In this document: one piece after another, positions 1 through 12,743 of the stretch
Position numbering within the stretch: position 1 is the stretch's first letter
Layout: each line of letters begins with the position of its first letter
Assembly (NCBI GenBank): GCA_022818135.1
Contig: JAFMSR010000003.1
Coordinates: forward strand, 29,506,281-29,570,280
Direction: 5' to 3'
DNA from: Saxidomus purpurata
Lineage: Eukaryota; Mollusca; Bivalvia; Venerida; Veneridae
DNA length: 64,000 nt
Program-made: the position numbers and the translations under genes
Notes under the pieces: model-generated
Told to the model about the DNA's origin: nothing
What the model saw: only the letters and a program-made list of their open reading frames with translations
The model's database searches: none

Positions 1-1779
1 TAGTTTGAAGGTCATACTTTCGCTCTTGTTTTCAGCGTCTGTACATCGAGATAACATTTACGAGATTAAATGCTGAGTGTGTGTTCCACTACATGGTGGT
101 TGTATTTCTGCCGTTGATTAAACCATCTGAACTACTGTCCTTGCATTTTTAAAAGAAGTGAAAAGAACCAGTTTTTCTTATTATAAATATATATAGAAAT
201 TGACATTTATTTTTTTTTTTTCAGATCATTTTTATAAGTAGAAGAAGGCTCTCTTAGAGAACCCCAATTCTTTTTTTTTTCTTTAATGGAAAGAAGTAAA
301 GATTTGATAAACTGAAAAAAACAGAGAAGTTACGGAATATTTCGTTTGGTTCTAATAAACACAATACACATGTAAGATGTGACGAGTGTCCCATGCAATA
401 AGTGTTATTTATAAATAAGACTTATGTCTCTTTACTATCATAGAAAAGCAAGTATTGACTGGGACATATAAACAAAATAGCCAGAAAAAATAGTGCTTTA
501 TTCTGATTCTAAACTGCTTTTGTAAAAGTGACTTTGTGCTCTCTTTTTGCCCAATGTAGGCTGTAATATTTTCAATATTCTGTACCTTTTTTTCAAAAGA
601 GTTATTCTTTACAAAGAAGTATTAACAAATGAAGATGGATAAAACAAAATAAAGCCTCCACGGCGCATGGCTGATTTTGGACTGTCCACTGTTACTGGAC
701 AACTCGAAGGGATGTATATTTAATTACATTTCTTTCAAGAAGAAAGTGACTGTCTATTAATGAAACAAATCAGTTAGCTGTCGCCAATCGTTTTACTTTA
801 ACGAGATATTTCTTCAACGGTCTGGGGATTAGGAGTGGTTATCCCTTCTGGTTCAGACAGATAACACTGATGCATAATTGTGACGTTGGAACTTAGTCCA
901 TTCATTTACTTTCAAGGTTGAAGTCTTTTTACGGCTGAGAAGTGAAGTGGATGGGTACTATTTTTATTTGTCTTCACATTTCGTCCGAGCATATACGCTG
1001 TCCACAATTGCTACTCATGACTTGTTATCATAAACCTTTTCATGATGATTCATCAAAATTGCCCAGAAACATCCTGGCTTTAAGCTCTTTTAAATGTGTT
1101 CAAATGATTCCGGTTGACTGAGATACATGGCCGCCAGAGTTGAATTTAGAAAAATCTTTCATAATCTTCTCCAAATCCAGAAAACCCAGAATTAGATATT
1201 TAGTATCAAGTATTGTTTAGAGGTCCTGCACAAAATTTGTTTATGACATATCTCTCAGGTAGAAAATGACGACATCCGTTTACATAAAGACTTTTTATGA
1301 AACACTTTAAAGAATCTTAAAAAAGCACAATGCCTAGAGCTTCGACATCCAGTGTCCATAGAGTCAAAACTGTACTTTCCGGGTTAACACTTGTTTTGAA
1401 GTAGATTTATGTACGAAACACTTTAAATATCCCAACAACCACAATGCCTATTTAGTTGACGTCTACTGAGTGTGTTCAAATCATGCCCCTGGTGTTCACT
1501 TGTCTGTATATGGAGCTATAGAAAATGTCATTGTCTGTTACATCGCGACTCAGAGCATAAGTCATTGTCTAGTGGTCCTCTGCAGAAGTATTTCTTTGAT
1601 ACAGCGGCTAAAGGTACTTTTTAAGTACTGCCGAGTATATCGTTCCAAATAACGCTTAAAACAAACAAGCCCTGGTCAAAACTTGAACGCCCATCAGATT
1701 TAAAGGTTAAACCTATTATGATCAGTAAATTAACGAACATCGGATCCTCTGACTTTATTGAAAGGTTGATTTTAATCAG
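1..1779. other. AT-rich stretch without recognised gene
   Basis: I see no convincing exon, RNA gene or repeat boundary here. Short open frames (for example 1470-1652) have the composition of chance ORFs. It may be intron or intergenic DNA. Confidence 0.5.
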
Positions 1780-2360
1780 GAGGCGACTTCTATTGATACT
1801 TAGGTCACTGGGTCAAGGTCAGATGTTTTATGTTCAATTCCTGGAGAACCCTTAGGCCTATGATATTCATACGAGACAGGGATATTGGTCTTGACTAGTA
1901 TATTACGTCTACTGGCTATGAAGTCACAGGGATCAAACCCAGGGTCACTTGATCAACTGACCTTCGTTCTTGTTTTAAGCTACAGCAATGAAACTTGAAC
2001 TTTATGGATTTCAACTAAGATCTTGGATGACCTTGACCTTGACATAATGACCTACTTCTGCTTTAATATCTACATCGATGGAATTTTGACCAGGTTTTCG
2101 GTTTTGCATTTTAATTTCCTTTCGACATTGGCCGACCTTTACCTACTGACCTCATTTTTTAAGCTACCGCAATGAACTTGAAACTGTATGTACAGTTTTG
2201 AATCTAGATTTCAACTTTGATCTTGAGCTTTGACCTGTTTTTTTTTAAGCTAAAGATATGAAATTTGGACTATTTATACGTTGACAATGACATTTTGAAC
2301 TACTTTCTTGTTGTAAAATGCAATGATCATCACCGTTTGAGCTTCTATCTTGCTGTAAAG
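1780..2360. repeat. Diverged bivalve-type tandem repeat
   Basis: The phrase AAGCTAC(A/C)GCAATGAA-ACTTGAAC recurs at about 1977, 2161 and, more diverged, 2249, interleaved with GACCTTGACCTTGA and GGTCAAGGTCA motifs. Such GGTCAAGGTCA-containing imperfect tandem repeats are typical of mollusc intergenic DNA. Boundaries are fuzzy and no terminal repeat is visible. Confidence 0.5.
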
Positions 2361-5300
2361 TGCAACGGTACTCAGGTTAGCGATATGCGGTCATCATTAC
2401 TCCTTTTTTACGAAATCGATCTTCTCAAAATTATAACTGTTTAAGAATTTCAGCAAAGATTAAACACATTTCTTGATTTCCTCTCATATTTGTCGAAAGT
2501 TTGAAAAAAAGGAACAAAACGCTTTAAGAAATTTGTTTTAAGTGAATTTCTTAAAATTAGTAAAGTATACTCCATTTAAATAAAACTTTAATGATTCTTG
2601 ATGATTTTTTAAATTCAGCCACATCAAGTCTTACGAGTATTCAAAGATTCCTCTCAACATGACATGATCTTTGACGTTATATTTCTCATTTTACTCATTA
2701 AAATTGCATTAAACCTTTGCATGTACTGTAAAACTAGACTTATTTAGTAACCTAAGCTCATTAATCTGACAGAGAAGTAATCAAATCTACATTTCATATC
2801 CAATTACAGCAGCGCGGCAAATAAATTTTACATCAGTATTTTATCTTCACTATTAACTTATGTTTTTTACATACCGTATCAGACAAGTAACATTTCTGTG
2901 GTTTTAATTAATTGCAAAATGAAAGATAGTGCAAAAAAATGTGCAAAGTTAAGGTAGCCTCGGTAGGCAAAAGGTCATGATGCTTTAAGAAATACGTTTA
3001 TCGTCTGTAGAGGTAATCCCTAATTATGTTACCTTAATATAGCCTGTCTGTACTGATCTAATTAATACAGAGCTTGTATTCGATTCTGTCTCATGCCTAA
3101 AAAGCAAGATTTAAAATTTTCAATGCTATGATTTCATCTTAAAAATTACAATTAAAAGACAGCAATTAGGTCTCTGTAAATTTGTGTGACTGAGCATCTC
3201 ATTCCAAACCTTACTTCGACCTAATAGCATATTTACTGGTGTGACAGAGCCGATGCTTGCTTACTTTAGATATCTACACATTATATAGACTTTACAGCGC
3301 ATTTTTATTTGATTTTAATGGATTAAAATGTCAAACTTCACTTACTTTAGAATCACGTGGTAAATATAACGCGATTGACTAATGTTACAGGGGCACAGGT
3401 TTGATAACCGCTTGCAGCTCTAACATAACTACAGATCCATCATATGAGATTCCAGGTCCCACTTATCACCGAGCATGTAAAAGAACCGTTGAATTTTAGG
3501 AACAGGGATACTTTATTTATCTATCCCCTGAAACCTAACAACGATGCGTTTGTCGTAAACATTATCATGCACAGGGTTATCCAGAAAATGCAACAATAAT
3601 TTTAACCTCGTGTACTTTTTCTATTGCTGTGTTTTCTTCACAAATAAACAGCATTTAACACGACACATCTTAGCATTTTAAAACTTATCCGCCAAATAAC
3701 TTAGTCAACAATATTAGCAACATGTGCTCATTATGACGTCCAATTTGTGTTATAACGATGTTGAGTGTCTTTATAAGAATTTCAATCATGCTCATGCTAG
3801 TGGTCCTCAACTTATTCAACCTGTTTAGATCTATTCACTAGCTATGCATTTGAAGTTTAGTGAGTTTATCATCTTTCGATATGTTTTTGTGTGGCTCTTA
3901 CATCAGAAACCCGTGTATAACGTTCCAAATAAACTTTAACTATTTCACCATACTTCTGCTTTCACGTTATAGCTATACTGAATACTTTGAGATCTCCTGG
4001 CTTTTATAGTATATCAATTTGGCAATCGGTCAAAGTTTTGCAAATTTAGAACACATCGAAGTAATATCAAATCTTACGGATGGTAAAATATAAATGTGTA
4101 ATATAATTCAAATAATTCAATTCATTGCTTTGTTAAAAGCAATCGCTAAATATGCCTGCAATTAATCGATGTCACAATAAAACTAGCGTTTAATGTGCCG
4201 TAATATTCAATTCAAAGAAAATAGTTCGATATCTGTACTTTTATGTTTGTCTTTCTTCTGTATTGAGAATTTACGATGTCCGGCACGTTTACTCAATTAC
4301 TGGGTCAATCTACGCAAAAATAACAAGACAAATACATCTTCATATATTTGGGGTGATTATTTAGGGCAGAACGGTCCAATCAAATTGAGTAAATTTATTC
4401 AAATAGATAGAATAAATGAAAACGACATAATGTTAACACTCATGTTCTCAATAAAGACTAACCATGCTAAAACGGATATATTGCCCTCTTATTCTTTTCT
4501 AGGTTTTTTATCCCGCTCGGTTTAACAGTATATTACTATCCTGTATGAAGTTTAATTTATAGTCATTATCAGCCAGTGCGTTTTCATACAGTACTGTAAG
4601 CTTCCATTAAGTATATTTTAAGTATATTAAACTAATAAGGATATCTTGAAACAAATGCAAACATCTAGCATCTGTTGGCATACATCGGGTTTAACGTCTT
4701 GCTTACCACATGCAACATGAACGACCTTATATTTAAATATACACGCAATTGTCTTTAAGGCAAAATTTGTAAGTGTAACTAGTACAAGTTTGATGAATGT
4801 CAACAAAGACACCCAAAGTATGGTTTAAAAAAAATTGATGTGAAACTTTTACTAGAATTTTATATTTGTAATATTCCTTTATCGAAGCAGGTATTAATCG
4901 ATCTTGATCCAGTATCAAGTTTTTAAAGTCTAATCCGACTTGGCAGAACTTAAATCTTTGCACAGGGTTCTATTCTAATTTAAAATGCATATGTTTGCAT
5001 GTTCTTTTTATCGATGAAGGCCCTTAAGTATATATTAGTCAATTTCAAAAATGCAATACTATATGTTACACTCTAGTGTGTACTCAACTTTTCATTATTT
5101 TCACGTTTAATATAAATGGCAGAAGTCTGAAATCATTTCTGAAATCTCACTTTGAAAAAGCATGTTTCTCATCATATTCTAATTTTATTATGAGTTTTTA
5201 TTCATTTCGAAATAAGTTTGTTAAATTCTTGTATGTAAAATGATCAAAAAGCGTTCCTTCTAGACACACCAAGGAGTTGACGTTTAATAAACAAATACAG

Positions 5301-5372
5301 TTTGCATCATAAGAGTAGATGAATATTTATAATTGACCCATTATACGCATCGGGCATCAGAACATACAAATA

Positions 5373-5375
<3 letters not shown>
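2361..5375. other. AT-rich stretch, no gene seen
   Basis: No exon-like segment stands out. The frame at 4193-4525 (110 codons) is open but lacks recognisable motifs and has low-complexity AT-rich codons, so I treat it as chance. Part of this stretch (2720-2880) resembles 14790-14930 and is listed separately. Confidence 0.4.
2720..2880. repeat. Block copy shared with 14790-14930
   Basis: The two stretches share, in the same order, a GTAAAACnAGACT motif, AACTCATT, AAGAAATAATCAAATCTnCATTT and TATCnAnTTA followed by GCAAAT(G)AA. The similarity is diverged but collinear, indicating an old duplication or a dispersed repeat without visible termini. Confidence 0.45.
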
Positions 5376-5423
<48 letters not shown>

Positions 5424-5451
5424 CAAAAAAAAAAAACAAAACCAACAAAAA

Positions 5452-5514
<63 letters not shown>
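5376..5514. repeat. Compound poly-A and (AC)n tract
   Basis: An uninterrupted run of about 46 A (5376-5421) is followed by CCC, short A runs split by C, then about 30 AC units (5455-5514). Frames translated from it (poly-Phe/Val-Cys) are artefacts. Length is likely to be polymorphic and poorly resolved by assembly. Confidence 0.95.
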
Positions 5515-5516
<2 letters not shown>

Positions 5517-6131
5517 ATTAAAACTTAAAACTTGTTTGATGCATGTCTATTTAAGGTGACGGTGTGATGCATAGCCCTTTCTGTCTGCATAACTACATTT
5601 TTAACCCCGATATCTGTTGTCAAATTAAAAAAAATATATATATAAATCGTACTTGTACTGTAAGAATGTTTGTGTTGACACATTTTTCTCAATTCCCTCC
5701 GTTTGAAACAGTTTCTGTCATGTATATTTCATTGGATGTACTATTAAGATTTCTTCACGAATGATTTGAAAATCAGAATTGTGTAGTTTCCTAAACTGAA
5801 GCATTTCTTGAATAATCTCATGTTGAAATGTGCGTGCAAGAGAGTCGCTAAAACGCTAGTATGTTATGAGGTCTTCTTTGATAAATTAGCCGGTATCATT
5901 TGTCGCTCTTGTGTGTTGCCATCTGGATACAAAACCATATAACTGAACGACACAATTCAGGCGTATCCATGTCACTTGAAAGGCACGAGAACATAGCTGT
6001 TGTTGTACCGTATTTCGGTCATGTTTACAAGCAGGTAGTTTACCTAACAATTGTTTCTGTGTAGAATCAGAACTATAGTCCTGTAAATACATATCAACCG
6101 TAAGAAACTGCCAACTTTCTCAAATGAAGAG
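5515..6131. other. No recognised gene
   Basis: A minus-strand frame at 5886-6092 (68 codons) has a rather protein-like composition and higher GC than its surroundings, but no motif or splice context that I recognise. It lies beside the SINE head at 6132-6226 and may be the SINE body or chance. Confidence 0.3.
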
Positions 6132-6226
6132 TCATGGTCGGTAGCAGGAGTCGAACTTATGACCCTCAACATATGAAAGGTTACAGTGATTTCAAATTAG
6201 CGACTCTAATCCCTTCACAACGACAC
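6132..6226 (-). mobile_element. tRNA-Ser-like SINE head (minus copy)
   Basis: Read on the minus strand it contains GATTAGAG (A-box region), then TTTGAAATCACTGTAACC, and a B box AGTTCGACTCC at 6147-6157. The middle part matches the plus-strand copy at 18646-18725 closely, so both derive from one family. The anticodon-arm-like GACTTGAAATC of the other copy resembles tRNA-Ser(UGA). The region 3' of the B box has no recognised LINE tail. Confidence 0.65.
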
Positions 6227-6596
6227 AAGAACAATACTTTTATGCTCCATAGTATTTTGTCTGTTGGTTTTGCGACACAAATTTTCTCTCAATAAAAAAA
6301 TATATATACAATATGTATAAACCAATCCTCATGTTGGTATGCCGGTGGGTGTAAAGTCACAAGAACGACATACAATATGAACCACAACGAGTAATGACGA
6401 CTCCTCTATCTCTTTATATTTATAGTTTTTCCTTGTATGTACAGACAATGAACCGAATCAGACTGTCATGGTGCAGTAAACTGTAATTGCCGCACTTTAT
6501 CCTTAACTTGTTCAAATATATTGCATTTATGGTCCGCTTATCTCATAGATTTTATTTCTGTTTAACAACCATCTCCGCCAAATATTTATTTTACTT

Positions 6597-6604
6597 ATTG
6601 GTCA
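6597..6604 (+). repeat. 8-bp target-site duplication, left (ATTGGTCA)
   Basis: ATTGGTCA directly precedes the element starting at 6605 and recurs exactly at 7753-7760 after it. Eight-bp duplications are characteristic of hAT (and some other) DNA transposons. Confidence 0.85.
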
Positions 6605-7752
6605 CACAGGTGGAAGGAACATACCTTTGACTTTTTTTTCTTAAGCTAATGCTTTTTTCTATGCATTTTAAAATGAATCAGAATAAATAAAAAAAAATGG
6701 AAAAAAATTTTTTTTTCTTCATAGCCTTACTATAGACAAGGTTCCCAAGACACTCATGAAAAAGAATGTCGCTCTGAAAAACTTCGATTTCTTTCAAATT
6801 TGAGTTACGTTAAACAAATTGAACGAATTCTAGAGAGAAATGATAGAGCTTTAAGAAAAAGTTTACTTCAATGGAAAATTCCAAGCCGTTTTCATTCTAC
6901 AAGGAAAATACCAACGCGAATAGCGATTTTCGCAAAACCAGAAAAATGTCACACATATTCCGACAGTGATTTTCGCAAATTCCCACTAATAAGCGGTACT
7001 GCGAAAGACAACCATTAAAACAAGAAATATATATATTAGACTACAAATCATGGCGTAGACGTACCTTTACATCAATGTGTTCGATACTACAGCGGATTTT
7101 TCAGTTTGTAATTGCAAAATGTATTAGCGGCCATGAAGGTCCGAGAGGTTGCGCAGTGATTTGTAACAGCTATTCAAGGACATTATCAAAACATATCCGA
7201 AGGCGATTGAAAGGAAAGTAAAAGCATTTAGTCAACAAAAAAGAAAAATCCGCCGTAGCATCGAACCCATTTTGAGTAAAAGTACGATCTACGACATGAT
7301 TTGAAGTCAAACATATAATTGCATGTTTTGATAGTTTCCGTCGCATTACCGCAATATTATTGGAGAATTTAGTGAAAATCACCGTCTGGAAAATGTGTGA
7401 CATTTTTCTGGTTTGAGCGAAAACGCTCTACAGCTTTGGCATTTCGCTTGTAGAACGGGAACGGCGGCTTGGAATTTTCCATTGAAGAAACTTTTCTTAA
7501 AGCTCTATCATTTCTCTCTAGAATTCGTTCAAATGTTTAACGTAACTCAAATTTGAAAGAAATCGAAGAGTTTTTCAGAGCGAACATGCTTGTTTTCATA
7601 GCAGAGGGTGGGAACCTTGTCTATAGTAAAGAGCTATGAAGAAAAAAAAATTTTTTCAATTTTTTTATTTATTCTGATATCAATTTTAAAATGCATAGAA
7701 AAAAGCATTAGCTTAAGAAAAAAAAGTCAAAGGTATGTTCCTTCCACCTGTG
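6605..7752. mobile_element. hAT-like foldback MITE, 1,148 bp
   Basis: The ends are perfect inverted copies for about 48 bp (CACAGGTGGAAGGAAC...), and the inverted similarity continues, with small indels, for roughly 390 bp on each side (about 6605-6995 and 7360-7752). About 365 bp of unpaired sequence lies between the arms. The exact 8-bp flanking duplication ATTGGTCA shows transposition of the whole unit. TIRs beginning CA with an 8-bp duplication point to the hAT superfamily. No transposase frame is present; the open frames at 6800-7018 and 7170-7403 lie in the arms and centre and show no domain, so this is a non-autonomous foldback element. The small arm differences suggest moderate age. 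Confidence 0.88.
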
Positions 7753-7760
7753 ATTGGTCA
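7753..7760 (+). repeat. 8-bp target-site duplication, right (ATTGGTCA)
   Basis: Exact copy of the left flank at 6597-6604, immediately after the right terminus CACCTGTG of the foldback element. Confidence 0.85.
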
Positions 7761-9249
7761 AACGTAGGCATTTATTCAATTAGTGGGAGATTCGGATTAG
7801 ATTAGATCTGAAATAACATCAATAATATTTGTAGACAGTCTGGCAAATTTTCCATCTTTCTATATACCCTGTAAGTAGGTTCATTATGACACGTTGTCAT
7901 TTCCACAGATGGCTTTCTTGTTTATTTATGGTATGCCACAAACAAATATGTAAAGCCATTGCTAAATCATTGCCATTTTTGCAAGATTGGAACTTATTTG
8001 CAAGAGATGTGAACGAGTTGATTTCTATTAGAGTACAGGAATCTAAAGGAGATTTACTTCAGCTCAATTCAATCTATATCTAAGTTATGATTTGTTAATA
8101 ATATTAAAATTGATAGTTGCACTACCATTACAATCTGTAACGCGAGGTGTCACACTGAAACGCTATAAAATTAATTTGAACAGAAGCCAGTTAAAAGAAA
8201 AAAATAACAGAATAATGGGCTACATGTGCATTTAATGCTTTTACAAGAACTCAATATCAAAAGTAATTTGTTTAAGCATCAAGTTCTAATTACAAAATTG
8301 AGTTTCACAGAGGAAACGAGTTTTAATCGAAATCAATCAAGACATTATGCATGTGATTACGTCCACCGACATGTTAAAAGTTTAATTATCCGATTCTTTT
8401 TGACATGCTTTTCAAAATCTCCTAGAATTGTGATTATAATGGCAAGAGCGAATATGCAATCAATGTTTCCAACAATAATTAGGAAATTGCACAAACTTTA
8501 TTTGAAATGTTGATATTTTGACTCGGAGTGAAATATGTGCATGTGGTTACTTCTATTGTCAAATGTGTATTATTGAAACATGTATATTATTCGTCTTTTA
8601 AACAACTTATCGAGGGTATAACTTGTCAATGGAGAAACAAAGTCCTGAATATTCTCTTTGTATAATTCTTGCTATCGTTTCGTTTTTAAAATATGTACAC
8701 AAGTGTCTGATGTTTTATTTGTAGGCATTGTTCAATGTTTCTTCTTGTAGCTTTTATGTGTTCCATCTCAAAAAGAAATAGGTAGGAATCGTGTAGATAG
8801 TTCTTTCTTTGACATGAAATGCATCTTCTAACGATGCTTTAGCTCTTTCAATTTCTTTGATTTGCTTTAGCATTTTACTTTTACATTCACACAACTTATA
8901 CATAATGAACAGTACAACTAAATTAACAATATGTGAAGTTATTACGTCTTATTTCACAGCAGCGATATGAAATTAAGCAATTATATATTCAGTCACGTAC
9001 ACAAGCAATAATTAGCATAAACCTCCACGGTTTCTAACATTACTTTATACAAGATCTGGTTATAACAGATACAGGACACAGAAAGGATGTTTGAAAAAGA
9101 CACAGCCTGCACGTTTCATCAGTGGCAAGTATATGTTGTATCTAAAGGCTATATTAAACATAATGGATTCCTCTGAGTAAAACTGTCTAAAATGATATGA
9201 TCAAGCACACGTTCACAGATAAACTTACCTAAACATACATGTATTTGTA
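7761..9249. other. AT-rich stretch, no gene seen
   Basis: Open frames at 7886-8083 and 8226-8513 have no recognisable domain, no splice-site context and no second copy in the window. I see nothing else to annotate. Confidence 0.4.
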
Positions 9250-9800
9250 AAAAAGATCACTTCAAACTAAACTGGGCCAATTCTTACCCCAAGTGTCTCA
9301 TTTGAAATAACATGGTTGAAAAGCACTACACAATGCAACAAATAAGATTTCTAAGTTTTAGGGAGATTCTGACAATAATATTTTAAAGGTGTTTCTTTTA
9401 TAGATATCTATTTTTAAAAAAACACAACTACTGGAGCAGGCCAATTTCAATAATAAGGGCATAATATGAAGAAACATGATTGAAACTCACAAAAAATTTT
9501 ACAAAACAAAACTTGGTTGAAGACCACTACACAATACTACGCATATAATTTATCATCTAGGATCTACGTCTTACAGATATATTTTAAAGCTTTTCGTACA
9601 TACATGCCTTTGTAAAAGGAAACACCTGTGCCGGGCCAAGTTTGATCTCAGGGACATGATTTGAAAAAACATGATTGAAAACCACTGTAAAGTGTAACAC
9701 AAAATTTCTCAAATTTAGATCTTGAGGCTATTGGCAAGAAAATTGATTAAATTTTTATCATATTTCTCATGGGTATGGTTCTTTCTTGGCCTTGTGGTTT
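9250..9800. repeat. Diverged tandem repeat, bivalve type
   Basis: Three imperfect units of roughly 170-190 bp carry the phrases ACATG(A/G)TTGAAAA-CCACTACACAAT (9311, about 9475 and 9515, 9668), a poly-T/TTTAAAG segment, and GGGCCAA(G)TTT(G)A. The same unit type recurs at 56515-56700 and 57490-57870. This is a very common bivalve repeat pattern; no terminal inverted repeats are visible. Confidence 0.6.
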
Positions 9801-11790
9801 TGAAGCTAATAAAACAAAATAAAATATCAATATACAGTTGTTGTGGTAGAGATCGCCATGAATATAGATGAATTGAATTTTCTTCGTAGTGCTACGCAAG
9901 TGGATGATAAATTGATTTAGGCAATCAGTAAATACGAGGATGATCCAGAATTAATCGGACCGTTTCTATTACTATGACATAGCTTGTAGTGGCCATTCGT
10001 GAAAATTTTATTTCATCTGTACAGAGCATATACATACAGTTAGCATGTTACAGCTTGCGGGGGCGTTAAATGAATTCAGAATGACTTTGGCTGATTTTGC
10101 ACTCAGAATACTTCATTCATGTTTTTCCATTAACACGTGATGAACCAACCTGGTGATGGAATTGTTCAAGTTGTTCTGGTAATGTTAGATATGCTGTCTA
10201 ATAACTTCAGTCATTCCGATAACAAATCTTCCACATAGCCAACCGCCTGACACTATCGTCAACATTTTAATTGCTTAAGGCAACGCTGCGTCCAACAAAC
10301 TCTGATTACCCTGTTGAAACTACTAAATGCAACTTTTCTTTCTCTAAATTGCCAATATCACTCGAATACTTGTAAAAGAGACGGAATGAATTCTGTGGAT
10401 GTATTTTTATCATCTTTCTACAGCGCACATTTTCTGTGATTTTCACAACGCAATTTGCAACTTGTTGTTTAATGTTTTGTTCTAAAGAAAACGTGAATTA
10501 CATAATATATTGTAAAATGACGTATATGACATCAGGTGCAATGTTATGACCGTAAAGCGCAGCACCATAATTCAAGACACAAGAAATTTACAAGCTTCTC
10601 TATCCATAATAATTGTTTGAGTATTCAGTCCAGCTCTTCGGTCTGCTATACGACGGTTTCTATAGAAACGCTGAAAATATTGATTTCATATTTCTTAGGA
10701 AAAGTGTAATTTTGTGAAAATGAACTTTACTAGATCAAACGATCATATAGTTTAAAGAAATATGGCAACAGTTCGGTTAATTCTAAATCGTATAAAATTT
10801 TAATGAGTACAACTTTGCTAAAAGTTCGCGACATTTGAAGCAGAATTAGAAATTGTATACCGCGTCAATTAATTTAAACTCTTTGACAGTTTTTGCTTTA
10901 AGCTCTATATAAACAGTTGTTCTGTAATATGTTATATTCATTAAAGTATAATAACTTATATCAGTAACATCTTTACGATCTTTTTATTCGACCCCCGTTG
11001 ACAAATACGAAATTCAATATTGTGTATTTATTTCACGCATGAATTAACTCGTAAATGGTACCAAATGTGATAAGGTTAATATATGCTACAATAATTTAGT
11101 AACAATTTTCTGCTTTGAAATATCATAAAGAGGAAAAATGATGATGACATCATTTGAAACACGATTATCGAATTGCATCTGTAATCCTGTTTTGTACGTG
11201 CCATTCTACCTTTTTATTTTGAAATAACTTCCGAGTTTTGAAAATAAAACGTTTGCCTTAACCCAATCAGGGCTACAATAGTGCACTATATAATAATTAT
11301 ATGGTCTCTAATCATAAGATTATTTGAAGGTTTTTTCTTGTTACTCGCTGATTACATAACTCATCTTCACAGACATATCTATCAACAATAGAGAACATTC
11401 CAATTTCATTATAGTTTCGTTTAACACTTGTCATTCAGTACTTGTCTTCTTGGTAATGGTCAGACCACATTATCGTGTCAGATATAATACTGAAACTGAT
11501 GAATTTTACTTTCAGAAGCAGGCATGATTTCTCTGTTTTCTACTCTCATGGAATGGTTTAATACTGCTGTTGTGTTAGACTAAAAAGGCGCGTGGGCGTT
11601 TTGGTTAACTTTGATTCTACTTCAATTTGATTTTTGTCATAGGGACTCACTTATAAATCTTGTACTATCTAGTTTAATGCCATTAAATAATTATGCAAGA
11701 ACCGAGATAATTAAAGAAATCTTAAGAAACAGTGATTTGACTTTGTTTGTTGCACTGTTGTTACCAGAATCTTATAAAGGCTTGAATCTT
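9801..11790. other. AT-rich stretch, no gene seen
   Basis: No exon-like segment, tRNA box or transposon end was recognised. The frame 11611-11820 overlaps the start of the following MITE and is not considered coding. Confidence 0.4.
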
Positions 11791-12231
11791 ATAAAAGGAA
11801 CATACCCTACATCAAGCTGATTATGCTGGTCGTACCGATTATAGCCTCTTTAGAGGATGGCGGACCTAATAAGCACAATTACAAACAAACAAACAAGCAG
11901 ATTATATTCCCGAAACATAGATAGCGTGTTCAATGAACGTGAAATGATAAATGAATAAAAGTTTAAAGTACAACATATGGCGAAAAATGCCTCATTTTAC
12001 CACAAGTAATCAATATAAGAGGCCTTCTGTAATAAATCGCTATCCACAACTTTACATAGATTATTGTATGGTTTACGGTACTGCAACATATCTTAATACG
12101 CTGATTTTATCGACAATGACTGGGAATGCATAGCTGAAACTTTTAGGTTAACTTATAATACTTCCGAAATATTCTATTATGATCTATGTTTTTAAGGTTA
12201 TTTAGTTTGACATTTGTTATAGGGTACGCCG
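11791..12231 (+). mobile_element. TTAA-type MITE, copy A (disrupted)
   Basis: It carries the family's diagnostic series in order: degenerate left end GGAACATACCCTACATC, AGCAGATTATATT-CCCGAAACATAG, GTTCAATGAACGT, GGCGAAAAATGCCTCATTTTACC, TAATAAATCGC, TTTACATAGATTATT, CTGATTTTATCGA, AATGCATAGCTGAAAC and the end TTATAGGGTA. About 77 bp with the direct repeat CAAGC(T/A)GATTA at each edge interrupt the left end (about 11812-11896). The usual TTAA flanks are no longer intact, so this is an old copy. Confidence 0.75.
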
Positions 12232-12636
12232 TGAGAAATTATCAGCTTTGCATTTGACATTCAATTATAGCACTGAAATGGTAAATGGAATTACTTCACC
12301 ATAAGCACTACGTTTTAGCAGCAACGTATGTTTGAAGGCAATTTATGCGCAGCTTTAGTTACCTGTATTCGCCCTTTTAATAGAAATTACTTCATTCTGT
12401 ATAAATTTGTAAGCTGGTAATCTACCGCATTAGATCTTAGTGTGATGAAAAAAGGTTAATCAAATGACTCTTCCTTTTTAATTTTATTAGACAACTATTG
12501 ATACCCTATAACAGTAGTAAAAAGTGAATGTACGATAACTTCAATTTTTAAACTATTTTCTTTCAAAAAAACGATCTCTATTGTAATACTAGTATGTATA
12601 AATTTTGTAAATTACAAGTCTTGGCCCAATTTTCAG

Positions 12637-12743
12637 AAAGTCTCCATACTCCCGTTTATGTCTTACGTATTGACCAACGCTACACAGTGTTCAATAGGAA
12701 AAGACAGTGTTCAATTGGAATGAAAGTATTTGCTTCTGGTCAG
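12637..12743 (+). CDS. Possible internal exon, unknown protein
   Basis: A good acceptor-like sequence (CCCAATTTTCAG, ending at 12636) and a good donor (GGTCAG then GTAAAG at 12744) bracket 107 bp. One frame is open across it and beyond and reads SLHTPVYVLRIDQRYTVF followed by a basic stretch, with protein-like composition. It contains a near-duplicate CAGTGTTCAAT(A/T)GGAA phrase 22 bp apart. No family is recognised, no partner exon was found, and splice-like motifs of this quality arise by chance in 64 kb. Treat as a hint only. Confidence 0.2.

Noticed and set aside
4193..4525. 110-codon plus-strand ORF
   Set aside because: AT-rich codon composition, no motif, no splice or promoter context and no paralogue in the window.
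5307..5510. Minus ORF of Cys-Val and Phe runs
   Set aside because: Translation of (AC)n and poly-A.
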